This document shows, one piece after another, positions 17,619 through 26,335 of a stretch of DNA of 60,300 nucleotides. Numbering within the stretch: the first letter of the stretch is position 1; each line of letters begins with the position of its first letter. Position numbers and translations under genes: made by a program. Where the stretch lies: contig CAIVHG010000021.1 in NCBI GenBank assembly GCA_903905655.1, positions 1 to 60,300 of the forward strand, in the 5' to 3' direction. This DNA is from an uncultured beta proteobacterium (lineage in GTDB: Bacteria; Pseudomonadota; Gammaproteobacteria; Burkholderiales; SG8-41). The notes under the pieces were generated by a model. It ran no database searches and was not told where the DNA came from. It was given only the letters and a program-made list of their open reading frames with translations.

Positions 17619-17927
17619 CTAAGAGCCCCTAACAGAATGAAACACGTGATGCGCTGTCACGATTTTGGCTCAGAACGCGAAGCAAGTCGCGCTGCTTAGT
17701 CATTCTAAGCAAGCGACTTGCAACAAAGTTATGAGCCAAAATTCGTGCCAGTCCGGAGGGTTACAGCCAGAATTGCCAGCGCACCGCAGCGCAGAGCAGG
17801 GGCCCCGCTTGCGGGGATGCGACCGCGAAGATGCGCATGAGTCGCGTGGAATCGGTGCGCCGAGCGCCTTGCCATCGACAATTCTGGCTGTAACGCACAC
17901 GGGTTTCATTCTGTTAGGGGCTCTTAG
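17619..17927. mobile_element. MITE-like element with 25-base terminal inverted repeats and nested hairpins
   Basis: The ends at 17619-17643 and 17903-17927 are perfect 25-base inverted repeats starting CTAAGAGCCCC. The first TA and the last TA may be a target-site duplication, leaving AGAGCCCC ends. Inside are two long hairpins. Hairpin A pairs 17658-17672 with 17732-17747, and 17682-17699 with 17705-17721, around a 5-base loop. Hairpin B pairs GTTACAGCCAGAATTG (17760-17775) with 17879-17894 and 17779-17786 with 17853-17860, and holds a small CCCCGC-TT-GCGGGG stem at 17803-17816. No transposase is encoded. It looks like a non-autonomous transposon or a dispersed structured repeat, inserted 38 bases upstream of the next gene. 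Confidence 0.75.
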
Positions 17928-17965
17928 GCATAAAATCGCTGCTGCAGTAAGTCTAAGGAGCAGAC

Positions 17966-19060
17966 ATGATCAAGATCACGCATGCCCAGACGCGCCTGGT
18001 GCGCATACCCGATGAGCCGCTGACTAAAATGCCGCACGGCATGGCCATCGACACGAATGACTTCATCACTCTGGAGCTCGCCACCGATGCTGGGCTCACA
18101 GGCATCGGCCTCACCTGCTGCGGCGATGCCCTGAGCGGCGCGCTGAAAGTGGCCGTGGATAAAATGGTCGCGCTGATCAAGGGCGAGAATGCGCTGCGCC
18201 CGGAAGCGATCGCTGCCAAGCTGCGCGCCGCCGCAGCCGGCGCGGGTCCCGGCGGCATCTTCACCACGGCGCTTGCAGCCATCGACATCGCGCTGTGGGA
18301 CATCCGCGGCAAGGCCGCCAACCAGTCGGTGTGCACGCTGGCCGGCGGCCATCGCGAGCGGGTGCCGGTCTATGCCAGCGGCGCGCTGACGCGAGGCTTT
18401 CCTGCCGAGCACAACGCCAAGACCGCGGCGATGCTCAAGGCGCAGGGCTGGAAGCAGATGAAGACGCAGATGGGCGGCATGGGCTACAGCGCCGCCGAAG
18501 AAGTGCGGCGCATGCGCGCCATCCGCGAGGCCATCGGCGAGGACACGGCGCTGATGTGCGACATCAACCAGCGCTGGCGTGTGCACGAAGCCATAGACAT
18601 GGGACGGCGCGTCGCGGACCTCAACTTCTACTGGCTGGAAGATCCGGTGGCTCACGACGATTATCCCGGTATAGCGCGGGTGAACGCCGAGACCAGCATG
18701 CCGATCGCAGCGGGCGAGTGCGTCTACGGTGCGGTGCCGTTCCGTCACCTCATCGAAGCGCGCGCCATCGACATCGTCATGGTCGACGTGTTTCGCGCCG
18801 GCGGCATCAGCGGCTGGCTGAAGATCGCGCACATGGCCGAAGCCTTCAACCTGCCCGTAGTCAGCCACCTCACGCCGGAACTGCAGGTGCACACGGTGGC
18901 GGCGGTGCCCAACGGCCTGACGGTGGAATACATGCCGTGGTCGACGGGTCTCTATGAGGAAGTGCCGAAGATGGACAAGGGCGAGCTCGCCGTGCCCACG
19001 AAGCCGGGCCTGGGCCTGGCGTTCGATCAGGAGAAGCTGAAGCACTACAGTATCGCCTAA
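17966..19060 (+). CDS. Mandelate racemase/muconate lactonizing enzyme family protein
   Basis: A 364-residue enolase-superfamily enzyme; the family abstracts a proton next to a carboxylate bound to Mg2+. The capping domain covers residues 1-125. The barrel shows metal ligands Asp in MCDINQRW near 196, Glu in YWLEDPV near 222 and Glu in AAGECVYG near 248. A His that fits the MR-type dyad is in VVSHLTPE near 299. The catalytic K-x-K on the second strand reads KTQ (within KQMKTQMGG near 170), so only one Lys is in place. AAGGAG precedes the ATG. The gene is monocistronic, 38 bases downstream of the inverted-repeat element, and is followed by a decayed ketopantoate reductase gene. Confidence 0.9.
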   Translation: MIKITHAQTRLVRIPDEPLTKMPHGMAIDTNDFITLELATDAGLTGIGLTCCGDALSGALKVAVDKMVALIKGENALRPEAIAAKLRAAAAGAGPGGIFTTALAAIDIALWDIRGKAANQSVCTLAGGHRERVPVYASGALTRGFPAEHNAKTAAMLKAQGWKQMKTQMGGMGYSAAEEVRRMRAIREAIGEDTALMCDINQRWRVHEAIDMGRRVADLNFYWLEDPVAHDDYPGIARVNAETSMPIAAGECVYGAVPFRHLIEARAIDIVMVDVFRAGGISGWLKIAHMAEAFNLPVVSHLTPELQVHTVAAVPNGLTVEYMPWSTGLYEEVPKMDKGELAVPTKPGLGLAFDQEKLKHYSIA

Positions 19061-19208
19061 TTTTTTTGCGCACGAACGCCAGCGTAACTGGGATGAGATA
19101 TTCAGGGGACAGGTTCAAATGAAAGTATGGGCGCGCTCAAAAATCCAAGTGCAACATTTCCGGGAGAGAATGTTGCATAGGGAAAAACTACTGTCAGTTG
19201 AGCATTGA

Positions 19209-19690
19209 AGAGCGAACGATGATCCAGACGCAGCTGATTTGTTTAATTGCTGCGGAATCGAAACCAAAATGGCGAAGGACACGCGCCGCGAGCTCTGGCG
19301 CAAACTCATACGCGATTCATCCAGCAGCGTGGTCTCCGCGTTATCCCGTCTTACCCTGGGCCAGCTCGGCACGGATACCGAACTGCGTGACTTGATCGTC
19401 GATGTCATGCGGGAGATTCTCGCCGTGGCCGCTGCGCTCGGATGGGATCTGCGCTCCGAATTCGACGCGCGGGAAACGCCGCAGCGCGCCACCACCCGCG
19501 GCGTCACCGTGCGCTCGTCGATGCTGAGGAACGTCCTGGAGAAGCGGCCGCTGGAAGCCGACCCAGCCTCGGGCAGATCCAGGCATTTGCGTGCGCGGCC
19601 GGCGTCGCGGCACCCATCATCGACATGCTGCTGCCCTTGCTGCGCGGGTTGGATCGCGCGCAGCGTTCAGTTACGCCAGCAGCCGGCTAA
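19209..19690 (+). pseudogene. Decayed ketopantoate reductase-like gene (C-terminal domain only)
   Basis: The C-terminal helical domain of an ApbA/PanE-type reductase is recognisable but broken. From about 19209 one frame gives DDPDAADLFNCCGIET, RRELWRKL, LTLGQLGTDTELRDLI and SSMLRNVLEKRPLEADP. Near 19565 the similarity moves to another frame, LGQIQAFACAAGVAAP and IDMLLPLLRGLDR, ending at a stop at 19690. Upstream a TGA interrupts the first frame at 19206, and weak traces may continue in other frames to about 19165. The NADP-binding Rossmann half is missing. The gene therefore carries at least one frameshift and a 5' loss. Confidence 0.75.
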
Positions 19691-19710
19691 TCGGCGCGTA
19701 TGCCGCCGTA

Positions 19711-20670
19711 CTATTGAGGAAGCAATTGCAGCCGGCGCAACAATGAACGCACGCCATCGCGCTCTTCCCTGCTCGCATCGAGATCAGGGGGGCGCACGCG
19801 CGCGCTCGAGAACACCCCCATCGCGACCAAAGCTTCCTTGATGAGCGCCGTGGTCGACCCGGTGCGGTTGCCGTGGCCCCGCGAAGCCACCCCGTAGATG
19901 TGATCCGAGATCGGAGCCAGCTTTTCGATATAGAGGTTGCGCGCCTCGGTGTATTTGCCGTCAAGGCAGAGCGCAATGTAGCGGCTCCAGTTCTGCCGGC
20001 CGATGGACATCACTCCGGCCTGCGCACCGTCACACCCGATCATCATTTGCCCGAGCATATCCACCGTATCCCCGCCGGTGACGAAGATCGAGAGCTTTCC
20101 TTTAAGCGTGTTCCACAGCTGGTAGTAGTCTGCACAGGTGAAGCACGTGGCTTTCATCGCCACCACCTGCTCGATGTCATCGACGATCCTCAGCAGAGTC
20201 TCGTTCGAGTACGCCAGCCCGGTCTCCGCCGGGTACTTGAAAATCGACATCGGCATGTTGACCTCGCGCGCCAGATCTTTGAAGAACTGATAGGCCACTT
20301 CGGGTTTGCCCGCGAGCCTCCGGTAGGGCCGCACGTCAAACAGGGGCAGCACCTCGAGCATATCCGCACCCGCCTGCTTCGCCGCCTGCGCGCGCTCTAT
20401 CACCTCCTTCATCCGGCGCCCCTCGACGCCGGAGATGATTGGGATCGACGCCGGCACCGTTTGCCTGGCAAGCGTGATCAGCCTCAGGTGCTCTTCCGGC
20501 TCCATCGAATAGATCTGCCCGACTAGGGCATTGACGTAGACTCCGCACAACCGCTCCGCCTTGCTGATCTCCTTCAGGTGGTTCACGTATTCACTCTCGT
20601 TGATGCCCAGGTTCGCATCATGGGGAACGAGCGCACTGGCGATATATCCGGTGAGAAGGGGGTTCTTCAC
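19711..20670 (-). CDS. DapA family aldolase/lyase (dihydrodipicolinate synthase fold)
   Basis: A 319-residue TIM-barrel protein of the N-acetylneuraminate lyase/DapA family, which forms a Schiff base with a 2-oxo acid. The Lys is kept in VVAMKATCF near 170. The neighbouring Tyr motif (normally Y-N-x-P) reads FKYP near 146, and the pyruvate-binding GTTGE is replaced by NALVGQ near 51. The substrate is therefore probably not a standard aspartate semialdehyde/pyruvate pair. The start is GTG with AGGAG upstream. The last 20 residues (RRLQLLPQ end) extend beyond the barrel. The gene lies 93 bases after the Bug gene on the same strand and likely shares its transcript. Confidence 0.88.
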   Translation of the reverse strand: MKNPLLTGYIASALVPHDANLGINESEYVNHLKEISKAERLCGVYVNALVGQIYSMEPEEHLRLITLARQTVPASIPIISGVEGRRMKEVIERAQAAKQAGADMLEVLPLFDVRPYRRLAGKPEVAYQFFKDLAREVNMPMSIFKYPAETGLAYSNETLLRIVDDIEQVVAMKATCFTCADYYQLWNTLKGKLSIFVTGGDTVDMLGQMMIGCDGAQAGVMSIGRQNWSRYIALCLDGKYTEARNLYIEKLAPISDHIYGVASRGHGNRTGSTTALIKEALVAMGVFSSARVRPPDLDASREERDGVRSLLRRLQLLPQ

Positions 20671-20763
20671 TGCTGCCTACTCCTAAAATATGTTTTTAAA
20701 AAAATAGCGTAACTGGCGGAGCGGAAGGCAGCGGCGCCATGGCTCACCGCCTTCTGCTATCGA

Positions 20764-21768
20764 CTACTCCGCCTTGATGTTGGCAGTCTTCACGACGCTC
20801 GTCCATTTGCTGATCTCGCCCTTGATAAAGCTTCCGAACTCGGCCTGCCCCAGATAGCCCACGTCCGCGCCCTGGGACAAAAACCACTTCTTGACCTCAT
20901 CCGAGTTAAGAATGGAAGCGAGCTCTTTGTCCAGCCGGTTGACGATCAGTGCGGACGTGCGTGCCGGCGCGAGGATTCCCCACCAAATGCTGATTTCGTA
21001 ACCCGGCAGCGCAGCTCCTTCCGCGATCGTCGGCACGTCTGGCAGGATCGCACTGCGCTTCGCGCCAGCGGTGCCGAGCAGCCGCAGCCGCCCCGAATTG
21101 ATGTGCGGCAAAAACTGAGACAGGGCGCCGATCGAAGCATCGCTGTGGTTTCCGAGCAGATCGATCATGGCAAGGCCGCCGCCTCTGAAGTGCACCACCG
21201 TGAAATCGATGTTAGCCATCATCTTGAGAAGTTCGGCGCCCAGATGCGCGGAGCCACCGGCGCCTGAAGTCGAAAACAGAAGCCGGCCGGGCTTCTCTTT
21301 CGCGAGCGCGATGAGCTCCTTCATCGATTTGGCCGGTACGTTTGGATGGACAACGAGCGCGAACGGCCCGCTACCCAGCTTGGCGATCGGCGCGAAAGAC
21401 TTTATCGGATCATAGGAAAGTTTCTTCCCGAGTGCGGTGTGCGTGGTGTGCGTGCCGGTGGCAAACAGCAGCGTGTAACCGTCGGGCTCCGCCTGCGCAG
21501 CGAGTTCTGTCCCGACGATGCCCCCTCCGCCGGCGCGCGCATCCACCACCATCGCCTTGCCAAGGCGCTCGGAGAGCTTGGTGGCGGCGACCCGTGCGAC
21601 TTCGTTGGTGATGCCGCCGGGTGCCGTCGTGGTGATGAGCCGCACTGGTTTGTCCGGATAAGCCGCCGCCCCTGCTGCGCCGCTGATGCATGCGAGCGAC
21701 AGGGTCAGAGCAAGCGCCGTGAGCAACGCGTTCGAGGTCATATATCGCTGTGTCGCACCATGGCTCAT
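20764..21768 (-). CDS. Bug/TctC-family periplasmic solute receptor
   Basis: A 334-residue secreted receptor with a long signal peptide (hydrophobic core TALALTLSLACISGAAG, cleavage near residue 34). The ligand loop is unusual, TTTAPGGITNE, with Asn where most members have Asp. Further marks are VVDARAGGGG near 77, EPDGYTLLFATG near 97 and GAGGSAHLGAELL near 172. ATG 21768 lies after GAGGG; a second in-frame ATG nine codons later would shorten the signal peptide. The following gene encodes a DapA-type protein, so the pair may bind and then cleave or build a 2-oxo acid. The gene diverges from another Bug gene at 21984. Confidence 0.92.
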   Translation of the reverse strand: MSHGATQRYMTSNALLTALALTLSLACISGAAGAAAYPDKPVRLITTTAPGGITNEVARVAATKLSERLGKAMVVDARAGGGGIVGTELAAQAEPDGYTLLFATGTHTTHTALGKKLSYDPIKSFAPIAKLGSGPFALVVHPNVPAKSMKELIALAKEKPGRLLFSTSGAGGSAHLGAELLKMMANIDFTVVHFRGGGLAMIDLLGNHSDASIGALSQFLPHINSGRLRLLGTAGAKRSAILPDVPTIAEGAALPGYEISIWWGILAPARTSALIVNRLDKELASILNSDEVKKWFLSQGADVGYLGQAEFGSFIKGEISKWTSVVKTANIKAE

Positions 21769-21983
21769 GTTCTGGCCCTCATCTTTAGATCGTATCTGAC
21801 AAATTGCCGCGCCCCAGAGGCAAGCCATTGCCCGGAGCGGTGCCGGAGAAGAAGTGAGTTAACGCTAAGCGCACTTTAGTCCAACAGCGAAAGCAAGGCA
21901 ATCGTCCCCGGCACGCGCCGCACAGCGCGCCAACCCTTCCTGAGGAAATCGGCGTAAGATGCTGCGCAAGGAGGGCACCCGCC

Positions 21984-22976
21984 ATGTCGAAAACCAAGCG
22001 TGAGATCCTGAGTGCAGCAGTGTTGAGCACCGCCGCAGCGCTGGCCCTGCCGCTTTACGCGGCGCAGCCGAATCCTGCCGATAGTTACCCGAGCCGCCCC
22101 ATCCGCTTCATCATTCCCTTCGAGCCGGGTGCCGGCACCGATGCCACCGCACGCGCCATCGCCGCAAAACTCAGCGAGCACTGGAAACAGCAGGTGATCG
22201 CGGACAACCGTACTGGCGGCGCCGGCGCGGTCGGCGTGGAACTCACCAAGAATGCCCCGCCCGACGGCTATACGATCTGTCTGATCTCGGCCTCGATCTC
22301 TGTGAGCGCGGCGGTCAACAGCAAGCTGCCGTACAACCTGACACGGGACCTGCAGGGAATCTCTCAGGCCACGTCGCTCTTCTATGCGCTCTACACGCAT
22401 CCTGCGGTGCCCGGCGCCAATGTGAAAGAGCTGATCGCTTATGCCAAGGCGAACCCTGACAAGCTCAACTTCGGGTCCTCTGGCACCGGCGGCCTGCAGC
22501 ACCTCGCCGGTGAACTGTTCGATTACCTGACCGGCGTGCGCATGGTCCATATACCGTACAAGGGCTCCGCTCCGGTGATCGTTGCCGTGATCGGCAACCA
22601 GGTGCAGGTCGGATATGGGACGCTGATCGGGCTGCGGCCGCACATGCAGGCCGGTCGGCTCAAGATACACGCGATCACCGCCGCCAATCGCTCGCAGGCT
22701 GCGCCGGAACTGCCGACCATTGGGGAATCCGTGCCGGGATATGTCGTCGACCAATGGTACGGCGTCATCACCGGCGCCAAGGTGCCGGCCGCGATCGTCA
22801 GGAAACTCAACGCTGCGATGGTCGAAGCGCTGAAGCTGCCGGAGGTGGTGCAGAAATTCGCCGCCGACGGCTCCACGACCGTGGGCTCCACTCCCGAACA
22901 GTTCAACACTCACGTCAAGTCCGAGATCGCCAAGTGGGCCAAGCTCGCGAAGGAAGCGAAGCTCGACCTGGAGTAA
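21984..22976 (+). CDS. Bug/TctC-family periplasmic solute receptor
   Basis: A 330-residue secreted receptor. The signal peptide has KTKRE, then LSAAVLSTAAALALP, with cleavage near YAAQ at residue 28. The ligand loop is IPFEPGAGTDATAR, keeping the family Asp. NRTGGAGAVG lies near 73, PPDGYTI near 92 and GTGGLQHLAGELF near 170. An AAGGAGGG site is ten bases before the ATG. It is a single-gene unit: the gene before it diverges and a hairpin terminator follows, after which the DapA-like gene is convergent. Confidence 0.93.
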   Translation: MSKTKREILSAAVLSTAAALALPLYAAQPNPADSYPSRPIRFIIPFEPGAGTDATARAIAAKLSEHWKQQVIADNRTGGAGAVGVELTKNAPPDGYTICLISASISVSAAVNSKLPYNLTRDLQGISQATSLFYALYTHPAVPGANVKELIAYAKANPDKLNFGSSGTGGLQHLAGELFDYLTGVRMVHIPYKGSAPVIVAVIGNQVQVGYGTLIGLRPHMQAGRLKIHAITAANRSQAAPELPTIGESVPGYVVDQWYGVITGAKVPAAIVRKLNAAMVEALKLPEVVQKFAADGSTTVGSTPEQFNTHVKSEIAKWAKLAKEAKLDLE

Positions 22977-22991
22977 GCGGGCATTATTAAA

Positions 22992-23020
22992 CTCAGTGCG
23001 GCGTCGTCAGCCGCGCTGAG
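22992..23020. terminator. Bidirectional hairpin between convergent genes
   Basis: CTCAGTGCGGC (22992-23002) pairs with GCCGCGCTGAG (23010-23020) around a 7-base loop, with one G-T pair. On the minus strand TTTAATAAT follows, so it may end the CapA-Bug-DapA transcript; on the plus strand the T run is weak. A second small hairpin, AGCGCGC-TTAT-GCGCGCT, lies at 23050-23067 over the DapA-like stop codon. Confidence 0.55.
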
Positions 23021-23056
23021 TGCATGATTTGCGCTAAAACGTTGGTATGAGCGCGC

Positions 23057-23986
23057 TTATGCGCGCTTAAGCTTCCAGTCCGCCATTTCCGGTATGCGCA
23101 GCGCGACGATTCTCTGGACGGCGTCGTCGAGTTCAGCACCTTCGATCAGCATGCGCGGCGGACGCACCTGCCCCCCGTCGAAGCCGAAAGCGTTGAGCAC
23201 CGCCTTGATGCCGCGCATGTTGGCACGCACCGCGCCCCTGAGGATCGTGCGCACCTGCATGAGCTTGGCGAAGGAGTCGTGCATGAGGTCCATGTCCTTC
23301 GCGACGAAGCCCGCGACGATCGACGCGGCGACCTTGGGCACGATGTTGCCTTCCATGCCCTGGAATCCGTTGGCGCCGAGCCCGAGGGAAAACATCGCGT
23401 TCTCGGTGCCCGAGCAGTTGATCTCCAGCCGGTCGCCCAGGTTCCTGATGAGATCGATCATGTAGAAGCTGTCGCCCACGTCGTAGGCGTAGCCCGCGAA
23501 GTTCGGATAGCGCTTGGCGAGCTGCTCGATGAGGTCCAGGGGCAGCAGATAGCCGACCTTCTTCTGGTTGGACAAGATCACCGGCAGCGAAGTCGATTCA
23601 ATCGCAGCGTAGTAATAGCTTTCCAGCTCCTTGCGGTTCGGCACCACGCCGTGCCCCATGTCGAGCGAATAGATCTGCGCAGCATCAACCTTGGCCGCCT
23701 CCGCAGCGCGCAGAAACTCGACCATCTCCGCGGTGTCCCGCGGCTCGACGCCCGCCGCACGCACCTCCGTCTTGCCCTTGAGCTCCTCGACGGCGATCGC
23801 GAGGATGCGGTTGCGCTCCTCGCGGCTCAGCGTATAGCCTTCCGCAGCGCCGGCAGCGCCGATATACACAGACACGCCGCCATCTTTCAGCCGCCGCAAA
23901 TGCCGGCGCAGCGCCGCCTCATCCACCCGTAGTTTGTCGTCAAAAGGCGTCAGGCTGTGCACGAACGCTGCATATTTCTTCTTCAT
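23057..23986 (-). CDS. DapA-fold protein lacking the catalytic Lys and Tyr
   Basis: A 309-residue protein with the overall pattern of the DapA/N-acetylneuraminate lyase family: SLTPFDD near 10, LSREERNRI near 54 and a C-terminal PPRMLI. Key residues are changed. The substrate-binding GTTGE reads GAAGA near 43. The catalytic Tyr in the Y-N segment is Ser (VILSNQKKVGY near 138). The Schiff-base Lys of G-I-K-E is Ala (FAGYAYDVGD near 166). It should not work by the standard lyase mechanism and may be a binding or regulatory protein or use other chemistry. ATG 23986 has GGAG six bases upstream. It is the last gene of a CapA-Bug-DapA operon, 31 bases after the Bug gene. Confidence 0.85.
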   Translation of the reverse strand: MKKKYAAFVHSLTPFDDKLRVDEAALRRHLRRLKDGGVSVYIGAAGAAEGYTLSREERNRILAIAVEELKGKTEVRAAGVEPRDTAEMVEFLRAAEAAKVDAAQIYSLDMGHGVVPNRKELESYYYAAIESTSLPVILSNQKKVGYLLPLDLIEQLAKRYPNFAGYAYDVGDSFYMIDLIRNLGDRLEINCSGTENAMFSLGLGANGFQGMEGNIVPKVAASIVAGFVAKDMDLMHDSFAKLMQVRTILRGAVRANMRGIKAVLNAFGFDGGQVRPPRMLIEGAELDDAVQRIVALRIPEMADWKLKRA

Positions 23987-24017
23987 TAAATGCTCCGGTT
24001 GCTTGAATCTGTCTGTC

Positions 24018-24971
24018 TTAGTCCTCGCGGATGCCCGCATCCTTGATGACCTTGCCCCACTTCGCGATATCCGCTTTCAGCGTAGCCGCAAAATTCTCCA
24101 CTGAATCGCCGACCGGCTCCAGGCCGGTGGCGTAAAACTTGTCCTTGATGTCCGGCCGGTGCAGCACGCGCACGACTTCCTGATTGATACGGGTGACGAG
24201 CGCGGCCGGCGTTTTGATGGGCGCGAACATGGCGACCTGCAGCACCGATTCATAACCCGGCACGCCGGAGGCGGAAATGGTCGGCAGGTCGGGAAACAGC
24301 GGACTCGGCTCGGCGTTGGTGATCGCAAGGCCGCGCAAGCGGCCGGTCTTCATGTGCGAAACCACGGAGCTTGCCGACACGAACATCAGTTCCACGCGGC
24401 CGCCGAGGACATCGTTGAGCGCCGGGCCGACGCCTTTGTAATTGATGTGCACGATGTTCACGCCCGACAGCGCCTTGAACAGCACTCCCGAAAGATGCGT
24501 CGCCGATCCGATTCCGGAAGAGGCGTAATTGAGCTCGCCTGGCCGGGCCTTGGCGAGCGCCAATAAATCCTTGACCGACTTGACCGGCAGCGACGGGTTC
24601 ACGACCAGGATGTTGGCCGCAATCACGGTCATGGTGACCGGCGCAAAATCGCCGACTACGTCCCACGACACCTTGCGGATGAAGGGCGCGATCCAGATCG
24701 TGCTTCCGTAGTGGAGCAGCGTATAACCGTCCGGCGCGGCCCTGGCCACCGATTCCGCCGCGTTGGTCGGGCGATTCTCGACGATTGCCTGCTGCCCCAG
24801 CGAGCCCGACAGCCCCTGTGCGATGATGCGGGTGATGAGATCGCTGGAACCCCCGACCTCGGCGGTAAAGATGCGTATCGGCTTGTTGGGAAAATCCTGC
24901 GCCGGCACCGCAGCTGCAAGCGCCAGCAACCCACACCCCGTCACCAAAGCTGAAAGTAATCGCAGTAGCAT
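24018..24971 (-). CDS. Bug/TctC-family periplasmic solute receptor (GGSSD subgroup)
   Basis: A 317-residue secreted receptor with signal peptide LLRLLSALVTGCGLLALAAA and cleavage near PAQD at residue 25. The mature start FPNKPIRIFTAEVGGSSD matches the subgroup seen at 10372, 31038 and 38223, and the end reads KDAGIRED. VENRPTNAAE replaces the usual N-R-x-G-A-x-G loop near 62. VNPSLPVKSVKDL lies near 125 and GIGSATHLSGVLF near 157. GGGAGGAG is six bases before the ATG. The gene sits between CapA (33 bases upstream) and the DapA-like gene (31 bases downstream), one of the tightest Bug-containing operons in the window. Confidence 0.93.
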   Translation of the reverse strand: MLLRLLSALVTGCGLLALAAAVPAQDFPNKPIRIFTAEVGGSSDLITRIIAQGLSGSLGQQAIVENRPTNAAESVARAAPDGYTLLHYGSTIWIAPFIRKVSWDVVGDFAPVTMTVIAANILVVNPSLPVKSVKDLLALAKARPGELNYASSGIGSATHLSGVLFKALSGVNIVHINYKGVGPALNDVLGGRVELMFVSASSVVSHMKTGRLRGLAITNAEPSPLFPDLPTISASGVPGYESVLQVAMFAPIKTPAALVTRINQEVVRVLHRPDIKDKFYATGLEPVGDSVENFAATLKADIAKWGKVIKDAGIRED

Positions 24972-25004
24972 GATTCTCCTCCCTGAATAGAACTTCAGTC
25001 GGCA

Positions 25005-26126
25005 TCACTGGATCAGCACTTCATCACCTTCGAAAGACAGCTTCGTTCCGAATTCCTTGCTCATGTCGTTCATGTAATCGTAAACCTCGCGGCTCCTGCT
25101 GTCCCCGCGCTTCAGTATCTCAGGCTGCCCGGTCGGGTTGATGTAGACCGGAAGGAAAGAGACGCGTTTGATGCCGCTCTTGGCGATGCTGCATTTCAGC
25201 AGGATCGTCATTCTCGAGTCCACCGGAAATGTATACGAGGGGTACTGCGGGTCGTATTTGTAGTTCGGATAGTACTTCACCAGCTCGTGCAGGCGCGACC
25301 CGCGGAAGTCCTCGGGCGTGCGGTAGACGTCAAATGCGAAATTGCACAGGCTGTAGGTGATCACCTTGCCCTTGTAGACTTCGATCGGCTTGAGGATATG
25401 CGAATGAGTGCCGATGATCAGGTCGGCGCCGGCATCGATGGTGGCGTGCGCGACTTCGGACTGGTAGGTCGCGAGCGCGGCCGGCGTGAAATGCAGGCCC
25501 CAGTGAAACGAGACGGCGACCACGTCGGCGGCCCGCTTGGCCGCCGCGACGTCGCTCACGAGCGCCTCCATGTCGTCCTTCTTGGGATAGGTGAGCACGC
25601 GCGGCGGAGATCCGGGCTGCCCGTGCTCGAAAGGTTCATAGGCGGTGGTGACTCTGACCGGGGCGCAGCCCGCCTTGTTGGCTTCCGCCCAGTAGCGCTG
25701 CGGCAATATCGAATTGTAGGCGAGGAACGCCGTGCGTATTCCCTTCTTTTCGATGATCACCGGTTTGCGCGCTGCGGCGATATTTTTCCCGGCGCCCACC
25801 GTGCGGATACCGCTGCGCTGCAGGAGGTCGATCGTGTCGAGCAGCGCCTCGGGGCCGAAATCCAGGCAGTGGTTGCCCGCCAGCGATGCGACGTCGAAGC
25901 CCGCGTAGTTGAGCGCAGCGGCGTTGCGCGGATGGGCGCGCAGCGGATTGGGCGTCGTGATCGAGGGCGCGCCGCGCTCGGAATAGTTGGTCTCGATCTG
26001 GCAGAAGGCGATGTCGGCTTCATTCACCACCGGAGCGGCGAGCGCGAATATCGACTGCGGATCATCGCGATTGACGCACACATCCCCGACCGCGTAAAGA
26101 GAAACCGTACCTTCCTCGTTTGCCAT
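25005..26126 (-). CDS. CapA family metallophosphoesterase-like protein
   Basis: A 373-residue protein of the CapA/PgsA family, first known from poly-gamma-glutamate capsule formation. Metal-binding motifs of the calcineurin fold are present: AVGDVCVN near 12, LAGNHCLDFG near 86, SFHWGLHF near 205 and GTHSHI near 240. No signal peptide or anchor is seen, unlike membrane-bound PgsA/CapA, so this is probably a cytoplasmic member. The ATG at 26126 is followed at once by the first strand and has AAGGGC upstream. The open frame could begin 45 codons earlier with a hydrophobic stretch, but that lacks a ribosome site and enters the divergent promoter region. It opens the CapA-Bug-DapA operon. Confidence 0.85.
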   Translation of the reverse strand: MANEEGTVSLYAVGDVCVNRDDPQSIFALAAPVVNEADIAFCQIETNYSERGAPSITTPNPLRAHPRNAAALNYAGFDVASLAGNHCLDFGPEALLDTIDLLQRSGIRTVGAGKNIAAARKPVIIEKKGIRTAFLAYNSILPQRYWAEANKAGCAPVRVTTAYEPFEHGQPGSPPRVLTYPKKDDMEALVSDVAAAKRAADVVAVSFHWGLHFTPAALATYQSEVAHATIDAGADLIIGTHSHILKPIEVYKGKVITYSLCNFAFDVYRTPEDFRGSRLHELVKYYPNYKYDPQYPSYTFPVDSRMTILLKCSIAKSGIKRVSFLPVYINPTGQPEILKRGDSRSREVYDYMNDMSKEFGTKLSFEGDEVLIQ

Positions 26127-26335
26127 CTTGATGCCCTTTATCAAATGTTTAGGGAACGGCGACAGCGCAACCACTGCGATCGAGAATGAAGAAACGAACA
26201 GCAAGCGCCCGGTATTGTGAGATTCTCTTCTTCGGGCCCGCAGAAATACTACGCAACTCATATCTATTATGCAAGCCAGTGCCAGTGCCAGGTGCCGTGT
26301 GTACGGCGCGACACTTCGGCGGCCAGTACTTCACG

